Origin: Phaeobacter italicus
GTDB lineage: Bacteria; Pseudomonadota; Alphaproteobacteria; Rhodobacterales; Rhodobacteraceae
Assembly (NCBI RefSeq): GCF_001258055.1
Contig: NZ_CVRM01000007.1
Location: forward strand, 1-47,184
Direction of reading: 5' to 3'
Length of the DNA: 47,184 nt
Under the pieces are notes generated by a model. The model did not search any database. It was not told where the DNA came from and saw nothing but the letters and a program-made list of their open reading frames with translations. How positions within the stretch are numbered: the first letter of the stretch is position 1; the number at the start of each line of letters is the position of its first letter. Positions 8,772-16,337 of this stretch are shown one piece after another. The translations under genes were made by a program, and so were the position numbers.

Positions 8772-9725
8772 ATGAAACTGACATTCAAATCCACCGCGAC
8801 CTCTGCCGTCTTGGCAGCAGCGAGCACCCTGTTTCCCACCGCGACCCTGGCAGGAGGAAGCCCGTTCTCTGTCTCCCTCAACACAACAGAAATTGATGGG
8901 TTGACCATCGCCTACCGTGAAGCAGGTGATCCCGAAAACCCAACCCTCTTGCTGCTGCATGGCTTTCCAACCTCGTCGCATATGTTCCGCAACCTGATCC
9001 CGGAGCTCGCAGACAGCTATCATGTGATCGCGCCCGACTATCCCGGTTTCGGTGCGTCAGATATGCCTGACGCGGCAAACTACGACTACAGCTTCGCAAA
9101 TACCGCCGAGATCGTGACCAAGCTGATCGACAGCAAGGGCGTCGAAGACTACAGCGTCTATCTCATGGACTATGGTGCACCGGTCGGCTTCCGCATGTTT
9201 GCAGAGCATCCAGAGCGCGTGACCGGATTCATCATCCAGAACGGCAACGCCTATGATGAAGGCCTGCGGGAATTCTGGGATCCGATCAAGGCATATTGGA
9301 GCGAGCCGTCTGTCGCGAACGGCGATGCGTTGCGTGCCTTTCTGACCCTCGATGCAACGAAGTGGCAATTCACCCACGGGGTTGGGGACGTCTCCAAGGT
9401 AAGCCCCGACAACTTCTGGCATGTGCAGTATCTCCTCGATCGCCCTGGCAACCAAGAGGTCCAGTTGGAGATGTTCTTGGACTATGGCACCAACGTGCCG
9501 GAATACCCCAAATGGCAGGCTCTGTTTCGCGAGCATCAGCCCCCTGCTCTGATCGTCTGGGGCAAAAATGACTACATTTTCCCTGCCGAGGGTGCGCATC
9601 CCTACAAGGCGGATCTGAAAGACGTGGAGTTCCATCTGTTGGATACCGGCCATTTCGCGCTGGAAGAATACGGATCGGAAATTGCCAGTGAAATCCGCGA
9701 CTTTCTGCAGCGCACCACGAATTGA
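8772..9725 (+). CDS. Exported alpha/beta hydrolase, epoxide hydrolase/dehalogenase-like (Asp nucleophile)
   Basis: 317 residues from ATG 8772, chosen because AAAGGA lies 7 nt upstream and a signal peptide follows (about 1-27, ending TATLA). Catalytic layout of the alpha/beta hydrolase fold: HGFP oxyanion motif (63-66), nucleophile elbow LMDYGAP with Asp133 rather than Ser, acid Asp267 in GKNDYIF, and His294 in TGHFALEE. An Asp nucleophile is typical of epoxide hydrolases and haloalkane dehalogenases, which form an ester intermediate. Dehalogenases usually have Trp after the Asp; here it is Tyr, so the substrate is open. Export to the periplasm is unusual for this family. The PhzF-like gene starts 89 bp downstream with its own ribosome site, and the two may be cotranscribed. 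Confidence 0.85.
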   Translation: MKLTFKSTATSAVLAAASTLFPTATLAGGSPFSVSLNTTEIDGLTIAYREAGDPENPTLLLLHGFPTSSHMFRNLIPELADSYHVIAPDYPGFGASDMPDAANYDYSFANTAEIVTKLIDSKGVEDYSVYLMDYGAPVGFRMFAEHPERVTGFIIQNGNAYDEGLREFWDPIKAYWSEPSVANGDALRAFLTLDATKWQFTHGVGDVSKVSPDNFWHVQYLLDRPGNQEVQLEMFLDYGTNVPEYPKWQALFREHQPPALIVWGKNDYIFPAEGAHPYKADLKDVEFHLLDTGHFALEEYGSEIASEIRDFLQRTTN

Positions 9726-9814
9726 TCACAGACAACCCAGGCGTCCGCATCAGGGCGGGCGCCCACCTACAAATTTGTCCTGCTCTTACAGCTTGCAGGA
9801 AGAGGAACAAAAAG

Positions 9815-10711
9815 ATGACCACCACTCATATCTCAACCGATCTTGGAAACCTTCGCCGCATTGCTGCCTTCTCCTCTGGTCACGAGGGGGGCAACCCAGC
9901 CGGAGTTTTAATCACGGATCACGCCCCCAACGATAGCGAGATGCAAGCCATCGCCGCAGAAGTCGGCTATTCCGAAACCGCATTTGCAAGCCCAGATGGC
10001 GACCACTGGCGCGTGCGTTATTTTTCCCCCGAAGGTGAAGTCGATTTCTGCGGCCATGCGACCATTGCGCTGGGGCGGGCCCTTAGCGATCTGAAGGGGC
10101 CGGCACGCTATGACCTGCGCATCAACGCCGGTGACATCAGCGTTGCAAGCCATACCGACGACAGCGGCAAAACTCTGATTGAGCTGCAATCCCCCCCAAC
10201 ACGAAGCGGCCCGGCTGAAGGGGCCGTGTTGGCCGAAGCGCTGGCGCTGTTTGACCTGTCCGAAGAGGATCTTGATCCTGCACTGCCTCCCGCCATTGCA
10301 AACGCAGGCAATGATCATCTTGTTCTCGCGCTGCGACAACGCGACCGGTTGGCCAGAATGGAATATGATCTCGCGGATGGTCGCCGCCTGATGGAACGTC
10401 ACGGTCTGACCACCATCAATTTGATCGTGGCTGGAGAGCACGGGCTGTTTCTGTCGCGCAATGCCTTCGCTATTGGCGGAGTGCTTGAAGATCCTGCAAC
10501 CGGGGCCGCAGCGGCCGCACTGGCGGGTTATCTGCGGGATATCGACTGGCCACTGGATTGGTCGCCAAAGGAAACCGCTGACGCTGCGCGGGCAGAGATC
10601 CGCATCGAGCAAGGCGACGATATGGGTGTTCCCTCGCGGTTGCGGGTCAGCATCAGCCCAGAGAAAGGCGCGCCCGTCGCAGTCTCAGGTCAGGCGCGCG
10701 ATATCGCTTGA
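9815..10711 (+). CDS. PhzF family isomerase-like protein
   Basis: 298 residues from ATG 9815, with AGAGGA about 9 nt upstream. An in-frame upstream start at 9722 overlaps the previous stop and adds an unrelated leader. The N-terminal half shows GNPAGV, the SETAF motif holding the conserved PhzF glutamate (Glu54), and SPEGEVDFCGHATIA. The C-terminal half shows EDPATGAAAAALAGYL. PhzF in phenazine synthesis isomerises DHHA, and many relatives are epimerases or isomerases of unknown substrate. No other phenazine genes are present, so this is a family member of unknown substrate. The gene is convergent with the LuxR-type regulator. A GC-rich inverted repeat (GCCTGC-CCG-GCAGGC, 10731-10745) sits between them and may help end transcription. 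Confidence 0.86.
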   Translation: MTTTHISTDLGNLRRIAAFSSGHEGGNPAGVLITDHAPNDSEMQAIAAEVGYSETAFASPDGDHWRVRYFSPEGEVDFCGHATIALGRALSDLKGPARYDLRINAGDISVASHTDDSGKTLIELQSPPTRSGPAEGAVLAEALALFDLSEEDLDPALPPAIANAGNDHLVLALRQRDRLARMEYDLADGRRLMERHGLTTINLIVAGEHGLFLSRNAFAIGGVLEDPATGAAAAALAGYLRDIDWPLDWSPKETADAARAEIRIEQGDDMGVPSRLRVSISPEKGAPVAVSGQARDIA

Positions 10712-10752
10712 TCTTGTGGATGGCCTGCTTGCCTGCCCGGCAGGCGGGCCAC

Positions 10753-11574
10753 TCACGTCTTGGCGCTGCTGTCTTCCGCACGCCAAGTCAGAAACGCATT
10801 GAACAGCTGCTGTTGGGTGCTCACCCCAAGTTTGGCATAGGCATTGCGGCGGTGGGTCTTTACGGTTGGCACCGCGATGCCAAGTGTCAGGCTGATCGAC
10901 AGGCTGGAATGTCCCTTCAGGATCAGCTGCATCACCTCCGCCTCGCGGGCAGAGAGCACATCCCGGCCAAACGCCTCAAGGCGGGCTGGCTCGGGCTTTG
11001 GCGCCCCGCCATGATCCTGCCCTTCCCAAAGCTGCTGAAATGCACATTCAAAAAGAGGCAAAAAGGGGCGCAGCCTGTTCAGGTGATCATCGCAAAACCC
11101 ACCATCAACAGCCGGGCGCGCCATGCTCAGCTCGCCCATCGCGCCATCAGGCAGCCGCACCAAAAGGGCCAGTTCCTGCAAGCCGGCAGGCCACCCCGGT
11201 GTCCGGTACCCGATTTCTTCTTCGTTCTCGACCAGAACAGTCGCATCCGCTGAAGCAGGGTTCCAATTGTCTGGCGCAAGATCCGCCATGCGATGCAGGC
11301 CAGGCGAAACCCCGGACAGAAACGCATTATAGACGGGGTTCAGGAGGTACGTGCTCTCCACGTAAAGCTGCACAGCCGCCTTCGCAGCACCTGCCGGGTA
11401 AGTATCGGCCAGATATACCGGCTGATGGTTTTCTCGATTGATCACGCAGAAGGCCGCCGAAATCGGGATCAGCGAGGACGCTGCCGCAATCAAACCAGAG
11501 GCATCCGCGCGGCCCGAACACACCGCGGAAAAAGCGGTGTTTGCCGCATTGATATCACTGGAATCGAACAACAT
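10753..11574 (-). CDS. LuxR-family transcriptional regulator
   Basis: 273 residues. The C-terminal segment (about 205-262) is a GerE/LuxR-type helix-turn-helix: LSAREAEVMQLILKG, then SISLTLGIAVPTVKTHRRN and AYAKLGVSTQQQL. The N-terminal 190 residues show no recognisable autoinducer-binding or receiver domain. No conserved phosphoacceptor context is evident, so the input is unknown. It is divergently oriented to the cyclodeaminase-aminotransferase pair with 116 bp between start codons. LuxR-type regulators in this arrangement commonly control the neighbouring operon, which I infer here. ATG 11574 is the only sensible start. Confidence 0.85.
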   Translation of the reverse strand: MLFDSSDINAANTAFSAVCSGRADASGLIAAASSLIPISAAFCVINRENHQPVYLADTYPAGAAKAAVQLYVESTYLLNPVYNAFLSGVSPGLHRMADLAPDNWNPASADATVLVENEEEIGYRTPGWPAGLQELALLVRLPDGAMGELSMARPAVDGGFCDDHLNRLRPFLPLFECAFQQLWEGQDHGGAPKPEPARLEAFGRDVLSAREAEVMQLILKGHSSLSISLTLGIAVPTVKTHRRNAYAKLGVSTQQQLFNAFLTWRAEDSSAKT

Positions 11575-11617
11575 GCTGCGGGCTTACCTTATTGGCGTCA
11601 GGCGCTGAGGGACACGA

Positions 11618-11637
11618 TATCATCCTTCGGGATGATA
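11618..11637. promoter_or_regulatory. Perfect inverted repeat with TTCG loop between divergent genes
   Basis: TATCATCC (11618-11625) and GGATGATA (11630-11637) flank TTCG. It lies 43 bp before the LuxR-type gene and 53 bp before the cyclodeaminase-like gene. It could be the regulator's operator. In a plus-strand transcript it would instead fold into an 8-bp stem closed by a C(UUCG)G tetraloop, a very stable RNA hairpin, in the leader of the cyclodeaminase mRNA. Confidence 0.5.
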
Positions 11638-11690
11638 GGCAGTTTGGGATTTACTGGCGTAGGGTCTGCGAAACTTCAAGGATCCATACC

Positions 11691-12638
11691 ATGTCCAATG
11701 CCCCTCTCGTTCTGGATGCCGCGACGGTCTCACAATATCTGCCGCATATCGACGTCCTGCAGGAAATGCGTCAGCTGTTTGTTGAACTCGGCCGCGCACA
11801 GGCAGTCCAACCTGCTCAAACACTCACCCTCTTTCCTGATGAGCGCGGTGATTTCATCACCTACCTCGGCGCCGCTGCCGGTGCGGGGGTCTTTGGTGCA
11901 AAACTCTCGCCCTATCTGGTGCAGGATGGGCCGCCGATCATCACCGCCTGGACGGTCCTGATGTCGATGGAAACCGGTCAACCCCTGATGCTATGCGATG
12001 CCGGTCAACTGACCACCGAACGAACCGCAGCGACAACGGCCCTGGCTGTGGATCATCTTGCGAAACAGGATGCCACTACGCTGGCAATTATCGGCACAGG
12101 CGCAGTTGCACAGGCCCATTGGCGGCAGGCACGCGCTCTGCGCCAGTGGGAGAAGGTGGTGGTTTACTCTCCGCGTCTAAGCCAGTCTGGCGACGTGCAG
12201 CAGATATGGAGAGACCTCTGCCCGCAGGTCACTTTTGCCAGCAGCGGAGAAGGCGCAGCCGAAGGTGCCGATGTGGTGATGCTGTGCACCTCCTCAGGCA
12301 CACCTGTTGTCGACGCCGCTGTCATCGGCACAGGAACACTCGTCACGTCGATCAGCACCAATGTCGCCAGAGCGCATGAAATCGACCCCGCGTTTCTGAG
12401 TGCGGCAGACGTGTACTGCGACTACCGTCAGACCACACCAACCACAGCCGGTGAAATGCAGATCGCCGCGCAAGAGCACGGTTGGTCAGCTGACCGCGTT
12501 CAGGGCGATTTGCCGGGCCTTGCCATCGCGCAGTGCCCCACCCCGAGCGGCACGCGACCCATTTTCTTCCGCTCCATCGGCTTGGGGCTTGAGGATATTG
12601 CCGTTGCCCATGCACTCTTTCGCGCGGCGAGCGCCTGA
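11691..12638 (+). CDS. Ornithine cyclodeaminase/mu-crystallin family protein
   Basis: 315 residues from ATG 11691, with AAGGA 8 nt upstream. The longer frame from 11592 runs through the inverted repeat and is not credible. Family features: KLSPY (Lys71), the LTTERTAATTALA segment with Arg111, and the Rossmann motif IIGTGAVAQAHW (133 on) for NAD(P). Members include ornithine cyclodeaminase, alanine dehydrogenase and ketimine reductases. Substrate cannot be assigned. It is the first gene of a pair with the PLP aminotransferase 20 bp downstream, suggesting that one makes or uses the amino or keto compound of the other. Regulation is probably by the divergent LuxR-type protein. Confidence 0.85.
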   Translation: MSNAPLVLDAATVSQYLPHIDVLQEMRQLFVELGRAQAVQPAQTLTLFPDERGDFITYLGAAAGAGVFGAKLSPYLVQDGPPIITAWTVLMSMETGQPLMLCDAGQLTTERTAATTALAVDHLAKQDATTLAIIGTGAVAQAHWRQARALRQWEKVVVYSPRLSQSGDVQQIWRDLCPQVTFASSGEGAAEGADVVMLCTSSGTPVVDAAVIGTGTLVTSISTNVARAHEIDPAFLSAADVYCDYRQTTPTTAGEMQIAAQEHGWSADRVQGDLPGLAIAQCPTPSGTRPIFFRSIGLGLEDIAVAHALFRAASA

Positions 12639-12658
12639 ACTCAACGAAAGGACACCCA

Positions 12659-13780
12659 ATGCATATCGAACCGTTTGGCGTCGAAATCTGGATGAACGAG
12701 TGGGAAACCAAATGCGAATGGAATCTCGCTGAAACCTGCGTTGAAAGCATCACGATTGCCGAACTTCTTGATCTGTGCGGGCACAGCACAGAAGATCTCT
12801 CTGATCTGCTCGGCATGAAAATGACCTATGGCGCAATCGAAGGTTCTGACCGGCTTCGCAGTGCAATCGCAGATCTTTACCCCTCACAGACCGCTGAAAA
12901 CGTGATCGTCACCCATGGCACCATCGGGGCGAACATGCTGGTGCACAAGGCACTGGTCAGCGCTGGCGACAGGGTCGTTGCGGTGGTTCCGACCTATCAG
13001 CAACACTACTCCATCCCTGCCAGCATCGGCGCGGATGTTCAGCAGCTAAAGCTCCGCGAAGAGGACGGTTTCCTGCCGGATCTTGATGCTCTGCGTGCCC
13101 TTGTCACAAAGGAAACCAAGCTGATTGCGATCAATAACCCCAACAATCCCACAGGTGCCCTGATGGACAGGGACATGCTGCATCAGATTGCCGAGATTGC
13201 ACGCAGCGTTGGGGCTTGGGTTCTGTGCGACGAGGTGTATCGCGGCACGGATCAAGACGGCGATGGCATGACAGATTCGATTGCCGACATCTATGAGAAA
13301 GGCATTTCAACCGCCGGCATGTCCAAGGCCTACTCGCTCGCAGGACTGCGTCTGGGGTGGGTCACAGCCCCAAAAGACGTGATTGAAGCCGTCGCCATCC
13401 ATCGTGACTATGACACCATTTCTGTTGGGATGATCGACGATCACTTTGCAGCGATGGCCTTGGAGAACCGCGACAAGATCCTCGCCCGCAGTCAGCTCAT
13501 CACCCGCACGAACCTCGCCATTTTGGACGACTGGATCGCAGCGGAACCCAAGATCAGTTGGGTCAAACCACGTTCTGGCACCACGGCCTTGCTGAAATAT
13601 GACCTGCCATGGACCTCACGGGACTTCTGCATCCGCTTGCTTCAGGAAACAGGCGTCATGTTCACTCCCGGCTCAGCGCTTGGCATGGAGGGTTATGTCC
13701 GGATCGGCTATGCCAACGGGTCCGATATCTTGCGTAGGGGCCTTGCGCTGGTGTCAGAGTTCTTGGCCCGCCACAAGTAA
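12659..13780 (+). CDS. PLP-dependent aminotransferase, class I/II fold
   Basis: 373 residues from ATG 12659, with AAAGGA 6 nt upstream. Fold-type I motifs are present: NNPNNPTG (about 159-166), DEVYRG with the cofactor-contacting Asp191, the Schiff-base lysine Lys223 in MSKAYSLAGLRLGW, and a C-terminal YVRIGY carrying the carboxylate-binding arginine. The amino donor and acceptor are not predictable. Directly after DEVYRG there is an Asp/Gly-rich insertion DQDGDGMTD (about 198-206) resembling a calcium-binding loop. It follows the cyclodeaminase-like gene closely and is followed by a strong terminator, so the two form an operon. Confidence 0.87.
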   Translation: MHIEPFGVEIWMNEWETKCEWNLAETCVESITIAELLDLCGHSTEDLSDLLGMKMTYGAIEGSDRLRSAIADLYPSQTAENVIVTHGTIGANMLVHKALVSAGDRVVAVVPTYQQHYSIPASIGADVQQLKLREEDGFLPDLDALRALVTKETKLIAINNPNNPTGALMDRDMLHQIAEIARSVGAWVLCDEVYRGTDQDGDGMTDSIADIYEKGISTAGMSKAYSLAGLRLGWVTAPKDVIEAVAIHRDYDTISVGMIDDHFAAMALENRDKILARSQLITRTNLAILDDWIAAEPKISWVKPRSGTTALLKYDLPWTSRDFCIRLLQETGVMFTPGSALGMEGYVRIGYANGSDILRRGLALVSEFLARHK

Positions 13781-13806
13781 GCAACCGATTTGACCCGACA
13801 TTTCGA

Positions 13807-13844
13807 CGGCCTGACTGCTGCGACAGTCGGGCCGTTTTGTTTTG
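13807..13844 (+). terminator. Rho-independent terminator after the aminotransferase
   Basis: CGGCCTGACT (13807-13816) pairs with AGTCGGGCCG (13825-13834) with one wobble pair, followed by TTTTGTTTTG. It lies 26 nt after the stop codon at 13780. Confidence 0.9.
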
Positions 13845-13912
13845 TGTTTTGGAACCAGCCATCGGGCTGAGGCGTTTGAACACCAAGACCTGATAACAGA
13901 AAGGCCGAAACA

Positions 13913-14365
13913 ATGACCCATACTGCTGATCTGGGAGACCAGGCACGCGGCCACGCCGCAGATCTTGTAGGCAAAGCCAAGGAAACCGCCCATCGCTCTG
14001 TGCGCGATGCCACCGACCAGGCCCGCCAGCATGTCGCAGGCGAAGTGCACGGTGCGGCAGAAGCCGCCCAAGCAGCCGCAAATTCATTTGACAGCAACGG
14101 GATGCAGGCACAGGCGGCACAGGTGATTGCCTCGCACCTAGAGGATGCAGCCGAGCGGGTCCGGACGCTGGATGTAGAAAAAACTGTCTCAGACGTCAGC
14201 CAGTTCGCTCGCCGCAACCCCCTGCTGTTCCTGAGCGCCGCCGCGCTCGCCGGATTTGCGGCGACCCGTTTCCTCAAAGCGAGCGAACCTGACGCCGCAG
14301 CGCCGGATGGGCAGCCGATCCCAACCCCGCATATTCATGAAGGGACAGATCATGACCCGGCCTGA
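13913..14365 (+). CDS. YqjD/ElaB-like small membrane-anchored protein
   Basis: 150 residues. The first 100 are rich in Ala, Gln, His and charged residues and look like an amphipathic helical domain (DQARGHAADLVGKAKETAH and similar). One hydrophobic stretch follows (about 103-121, PLLFLSAAALAGFAATRFL), preceded by RRNP as in YqjD/ElaB ribosome-associated inner-membrane proteins. This is architecture rather than clear homology. First gene of three overlapping genes of the same kind; the next gene starts 14 bp inside this one. In rhizobia and roseobacters such triplets are seen near stress functions. Role inferred: membrane or stationary-phase protein. Start ATG 13913 is preceded by AGAAAGG. Confidence 0.75.
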   Translation: MTHTADLGDQARGHAADLVGKAKETAHRSVRDATDQARQHVAGEVHGAAEAAQAAANSFDSNGMQAQAAQVIASHLEDAAERVRTLDVEKTVSDVSQFARRNPLLFLSAAALAGFAATRFLKASEPDAAAPDGQPIPTPHIHEGTDHDPA

Positions 14366-14753
14366 TATCCGAAACGCCCCAGATCTGCTGTTGAACGTGC
14401 TGCGCCAGTTTTCCGATCTGTTGCGCAGCGAGGCGGAACTGGCGAAATCCGAGCTGAAGGAGAAAGCGTCGAACGCCCGCGACGGTGCAATCGCGCTGGT
14501 TGCCGCGGTCATCGTGGCATTGGTCGCCCTGCATGTTCTCGCGGCGGCATTGGTTGCTTGGATCGCAACACTGGGCATAGGTCCCGGCCTTGCTGCCCTG
14601 ATTGTCGGAGGGGCACTGCTGGTCGTGTGTCTTGGCCTTCTGTTGTTTGCCAAGTCACGGCTCAGCAGCGAAGCCCTTACGCCGACACGAACCATCGAAA
14701 ATGCCAAACGCGATGCCGCACGCATCAAGGAGGCTGCACATGTCCGATACTAA
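14352..14753 (+). CDS. Holin-superfamily III / YqjE-like membrane protein (DUF1469-type)
   Basis: 133 residues from ATG 14352, with AGGGACA just upstream; the frame upstream of this merely shadows the previous gene. An N-terminal amphipathic helix (LLNVLRQFSDLLRSEAELAKSE) is followed by two hydrophobic helices (about 45-72 and 77-100), the usual plan of proteins annotated as phage holin family/DUF1469, including E. coli YqjE. There are no phage genes around, so a holin role is not suggested. It overlaps the gene before by 14 bp and the gene after by 14 bp, so all three are probably translationally coupled. Confidence 0.8.
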   Translation: MTRPDIRNAPDLLLNVLRQFSDLLRSEAELAKSELKEKASNARDGAIALVAAVIVALVALHVLAAALVAWIATLGIGPGLAALIVGGALLVVCLGLLLFAKSRLSSEALTPTRTIENAKRDAARIKEAAHVRY

Positions 14754-15477
14754 GAGACTTGAACAGGAACTTGAGATCAAACGCCAGAACCTGGCCCGAT
14801 CCGTATCCGGTCTCAGCGATGTGATTGCGCCGCGCAATGTGGCCCATCAAATCAGCGAGACCGCCCAAGGCTATGGCGGCGAAGTCGCAGGCCAGGTGGT
14901 TCAGGCGGCTCGGCGCAATCCTGCGGGTCTCATGCTTGCTGGCGCGGGGCTTGCCCTGATGGCAACCGGCACCGGCAGCCGACCCGTCGCGACATCGCGC
15001 AAGACAATCGCCACCCCCCCGACGGAGGCATTTGTGGGATTTGATGCACGGGTCGCAAAAGCAGACGCAGCTATGAAGAAGGAGATGACAGGGATGACCG
15101 ACGAAACCCTTCGCACGAACAAGATGCGCGACACATTGCAGGCAGGTCTGGACAAACTCCCGGCAAATGCCCGCAAACGCGTGCTGGATGCTCGCACCTC
15201 AGCGTTGAAAGCGCAGGAGAAAGTAGAGGCATACACCACGCGACAAGCCCGCGCAGGCAAGACGTTCTATTCCGAAAACCCCCTCGCAGTCGGCGCAATT
15301 GCCTTGGGTATGGGGGCGCTGATCGGGGCTCTCCTGCCCTCCACGAAACGGGAGGACGAACTGCTTGGCGCCCACCGCGATGCGCTAGCGGCCAAAGCAG
15401 AAGCAGCCCTGCAAGAAGAGATGGACAAGATCCATCGCCGGGCAGAGGCCAAAATTGACGAAGTTGCCTCGGCCTGA
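14740..15477 (+). CDS. DUF3618-type membrane protein
   Basis: 245 residues from ATG 14740, with AAGGAGG at 14728-14733. The N-terminus (TKRLEQELEIKRQNLARSV, then LSDVIAPRNV) is typical of DUF3618 proteins, which have this short helical motif before a hydrophobic segment. Hydrophobic stretches lie at about 58-76 and 185-202 (PLAVGAIALGMGALIGALL). The rest is Ala/Lys/Glu-rich helix. Function unknown. Last gene of the triplet. Its stop is only 4 bp from the stop of the convergent phosphatase gene. Confidence 0.78.
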   Translation: MSDTKRLEQELEIKRQNLARSVSGLSDVIAPRNVAHQISETAQGYGGEVAGQVVQAARRNPAGLMLAGAGLALMATGTGSRPVATSRKTIATPPTEAFVGFDARVAKADAAMKKEMTGMTDETLRTNKMRDTLQAGLDKLPANARKRVLDARTSALKAQEKVEAYTTRQARAGKTFYSENPLAVGAIALGMGALIGALLPSTKREDELLGAHRDALAAKAEAALQEEMDKIHRRAEAKIDEVASA

Positions 15478-15481
15478 TTTC

Positions 15482-16210
15482 TCAGGTGCTGTGAAAACGA
15501 ATGCCCTCACCGCTGATCTCTGCAGCGGTGAGGCGCCCTGTTGCGTAGGCACCGGTATCAATTTCCACTCGGCCCCCGATCATTCGGGGCTCGGGAACGA
15601 TCCAGTGCCCATGCACCACCCATAGACCATCAGTACGCTCGGTGCTGCGCGCTTCGGCCGCCCCCCACAACAGATCATCGCGAATCTGGTTGTCGAAACT
15701 GCGGGCAGGGTTGGCCCCTGCATGAGCCATGAAGACATTTCCACTGATCGCACCGCGCGGCAGCGCGCGCACCCAGTCTATCAGCTCCTCGCCCATTGCA
15801 TCGCGCAACTGTGCCGCCGCGCGGTGGTAATCTTCAGGCGCAGAATGGGCCGTGACCCCACCGACCCCAAAACTCGCCAATGTCTGCAGACCGCCATTTT
15901 GCAGCCAAAATGCACCATTTGACGCGGGATCATCGAGAAAATCCAACAACATGGCTTCGTGGTTGCCCATGAGGGATGTGATATCCGGCCGCCCCATAAG
16001 TCGACGCAGCACTGCCGCGCTTTCTTCGCCCCGATCCACATAGTCGCCGATGCAGACAATCGGCACGCCTGGATCGAATTTTTCCATAAGAGCTGCCAGC
16101 AAACGATCACATCCGTGGATGTCGCCGATGACGTAAAACCGCAACTCAGGTGCAAAATCTGCAAATTCTTGTGGCTTCGCCCATAAATTAGTAAATAATT
16201 CCTTAATCAT
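15482..16210 (-). CDS. Metallophosphatase, PPP-type serine/threonine phosphatase
   Basis: 242 residues from ATG 16210, with AAGGAG 8 nt upstream. A 56-residue in-frame extension to 16378 runs into the divergent yjbH gene and is rejected. The metal-binding motifs of the PPP family are intact: GDIHG (Asp30, His32), GDYVDRG (Asp56), GNHE (Asn83, His84) and a late HGHW. Size and motifs resemble PrpA/PrpB and lambda phosphatase. Bacterial members remove phosphate from Ser/Thr or act on diadenosine compounds; the substrate is not predictable. It is divergent from the exopolysaccharide operon with 127 bp between starts, so shared control is possible. Confidence 0.87.
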   Translation of the reverse strand: MIKELFTNLWAKPQEFADFAPELRFYVIGDIHGCDRLLAALMEKFDPGVPIVCIGDYVDRGEESAAVLRRLMGRPDITSLMGNHEAMLLDFLDDPASNGAFWLQNGGLQTLASFGVGGVTAHSAPEDYHRAAAQLRDAMGEELIDWVRALPRGAISGNVFMAHAGANPARSFDNQIRDDLLWGAAEARSTERTDGLWVVHGHWIVPEPRMIGGRVEIDTGAYATGRLTAAEISGEGIRFHST

Positions 16211-16337
16211 GAGCAGTGCTCCTTGGGGGTCTGACGCGCTGAACCGGCGAAGTGCCGGGCTAGTGTTAGGCAGGGTTGGGAGCCGTGTGAAGAACGCACT
16301 GCCAAAAAATGGCGGGCAACATTGAGGCTGGGCAGGG

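Noticed and set aside
9815-10711. Phenazine biosynthesis from the PhzF-like gene
   Set aside because: No other phz genes are present, and most PhzF relatives have other substrates.
14352-14753. Prophage holin gene
   Set aside because: Only the family name suggests phage; no other phage genes are near, and the neighbours are similar small membrane proteins.
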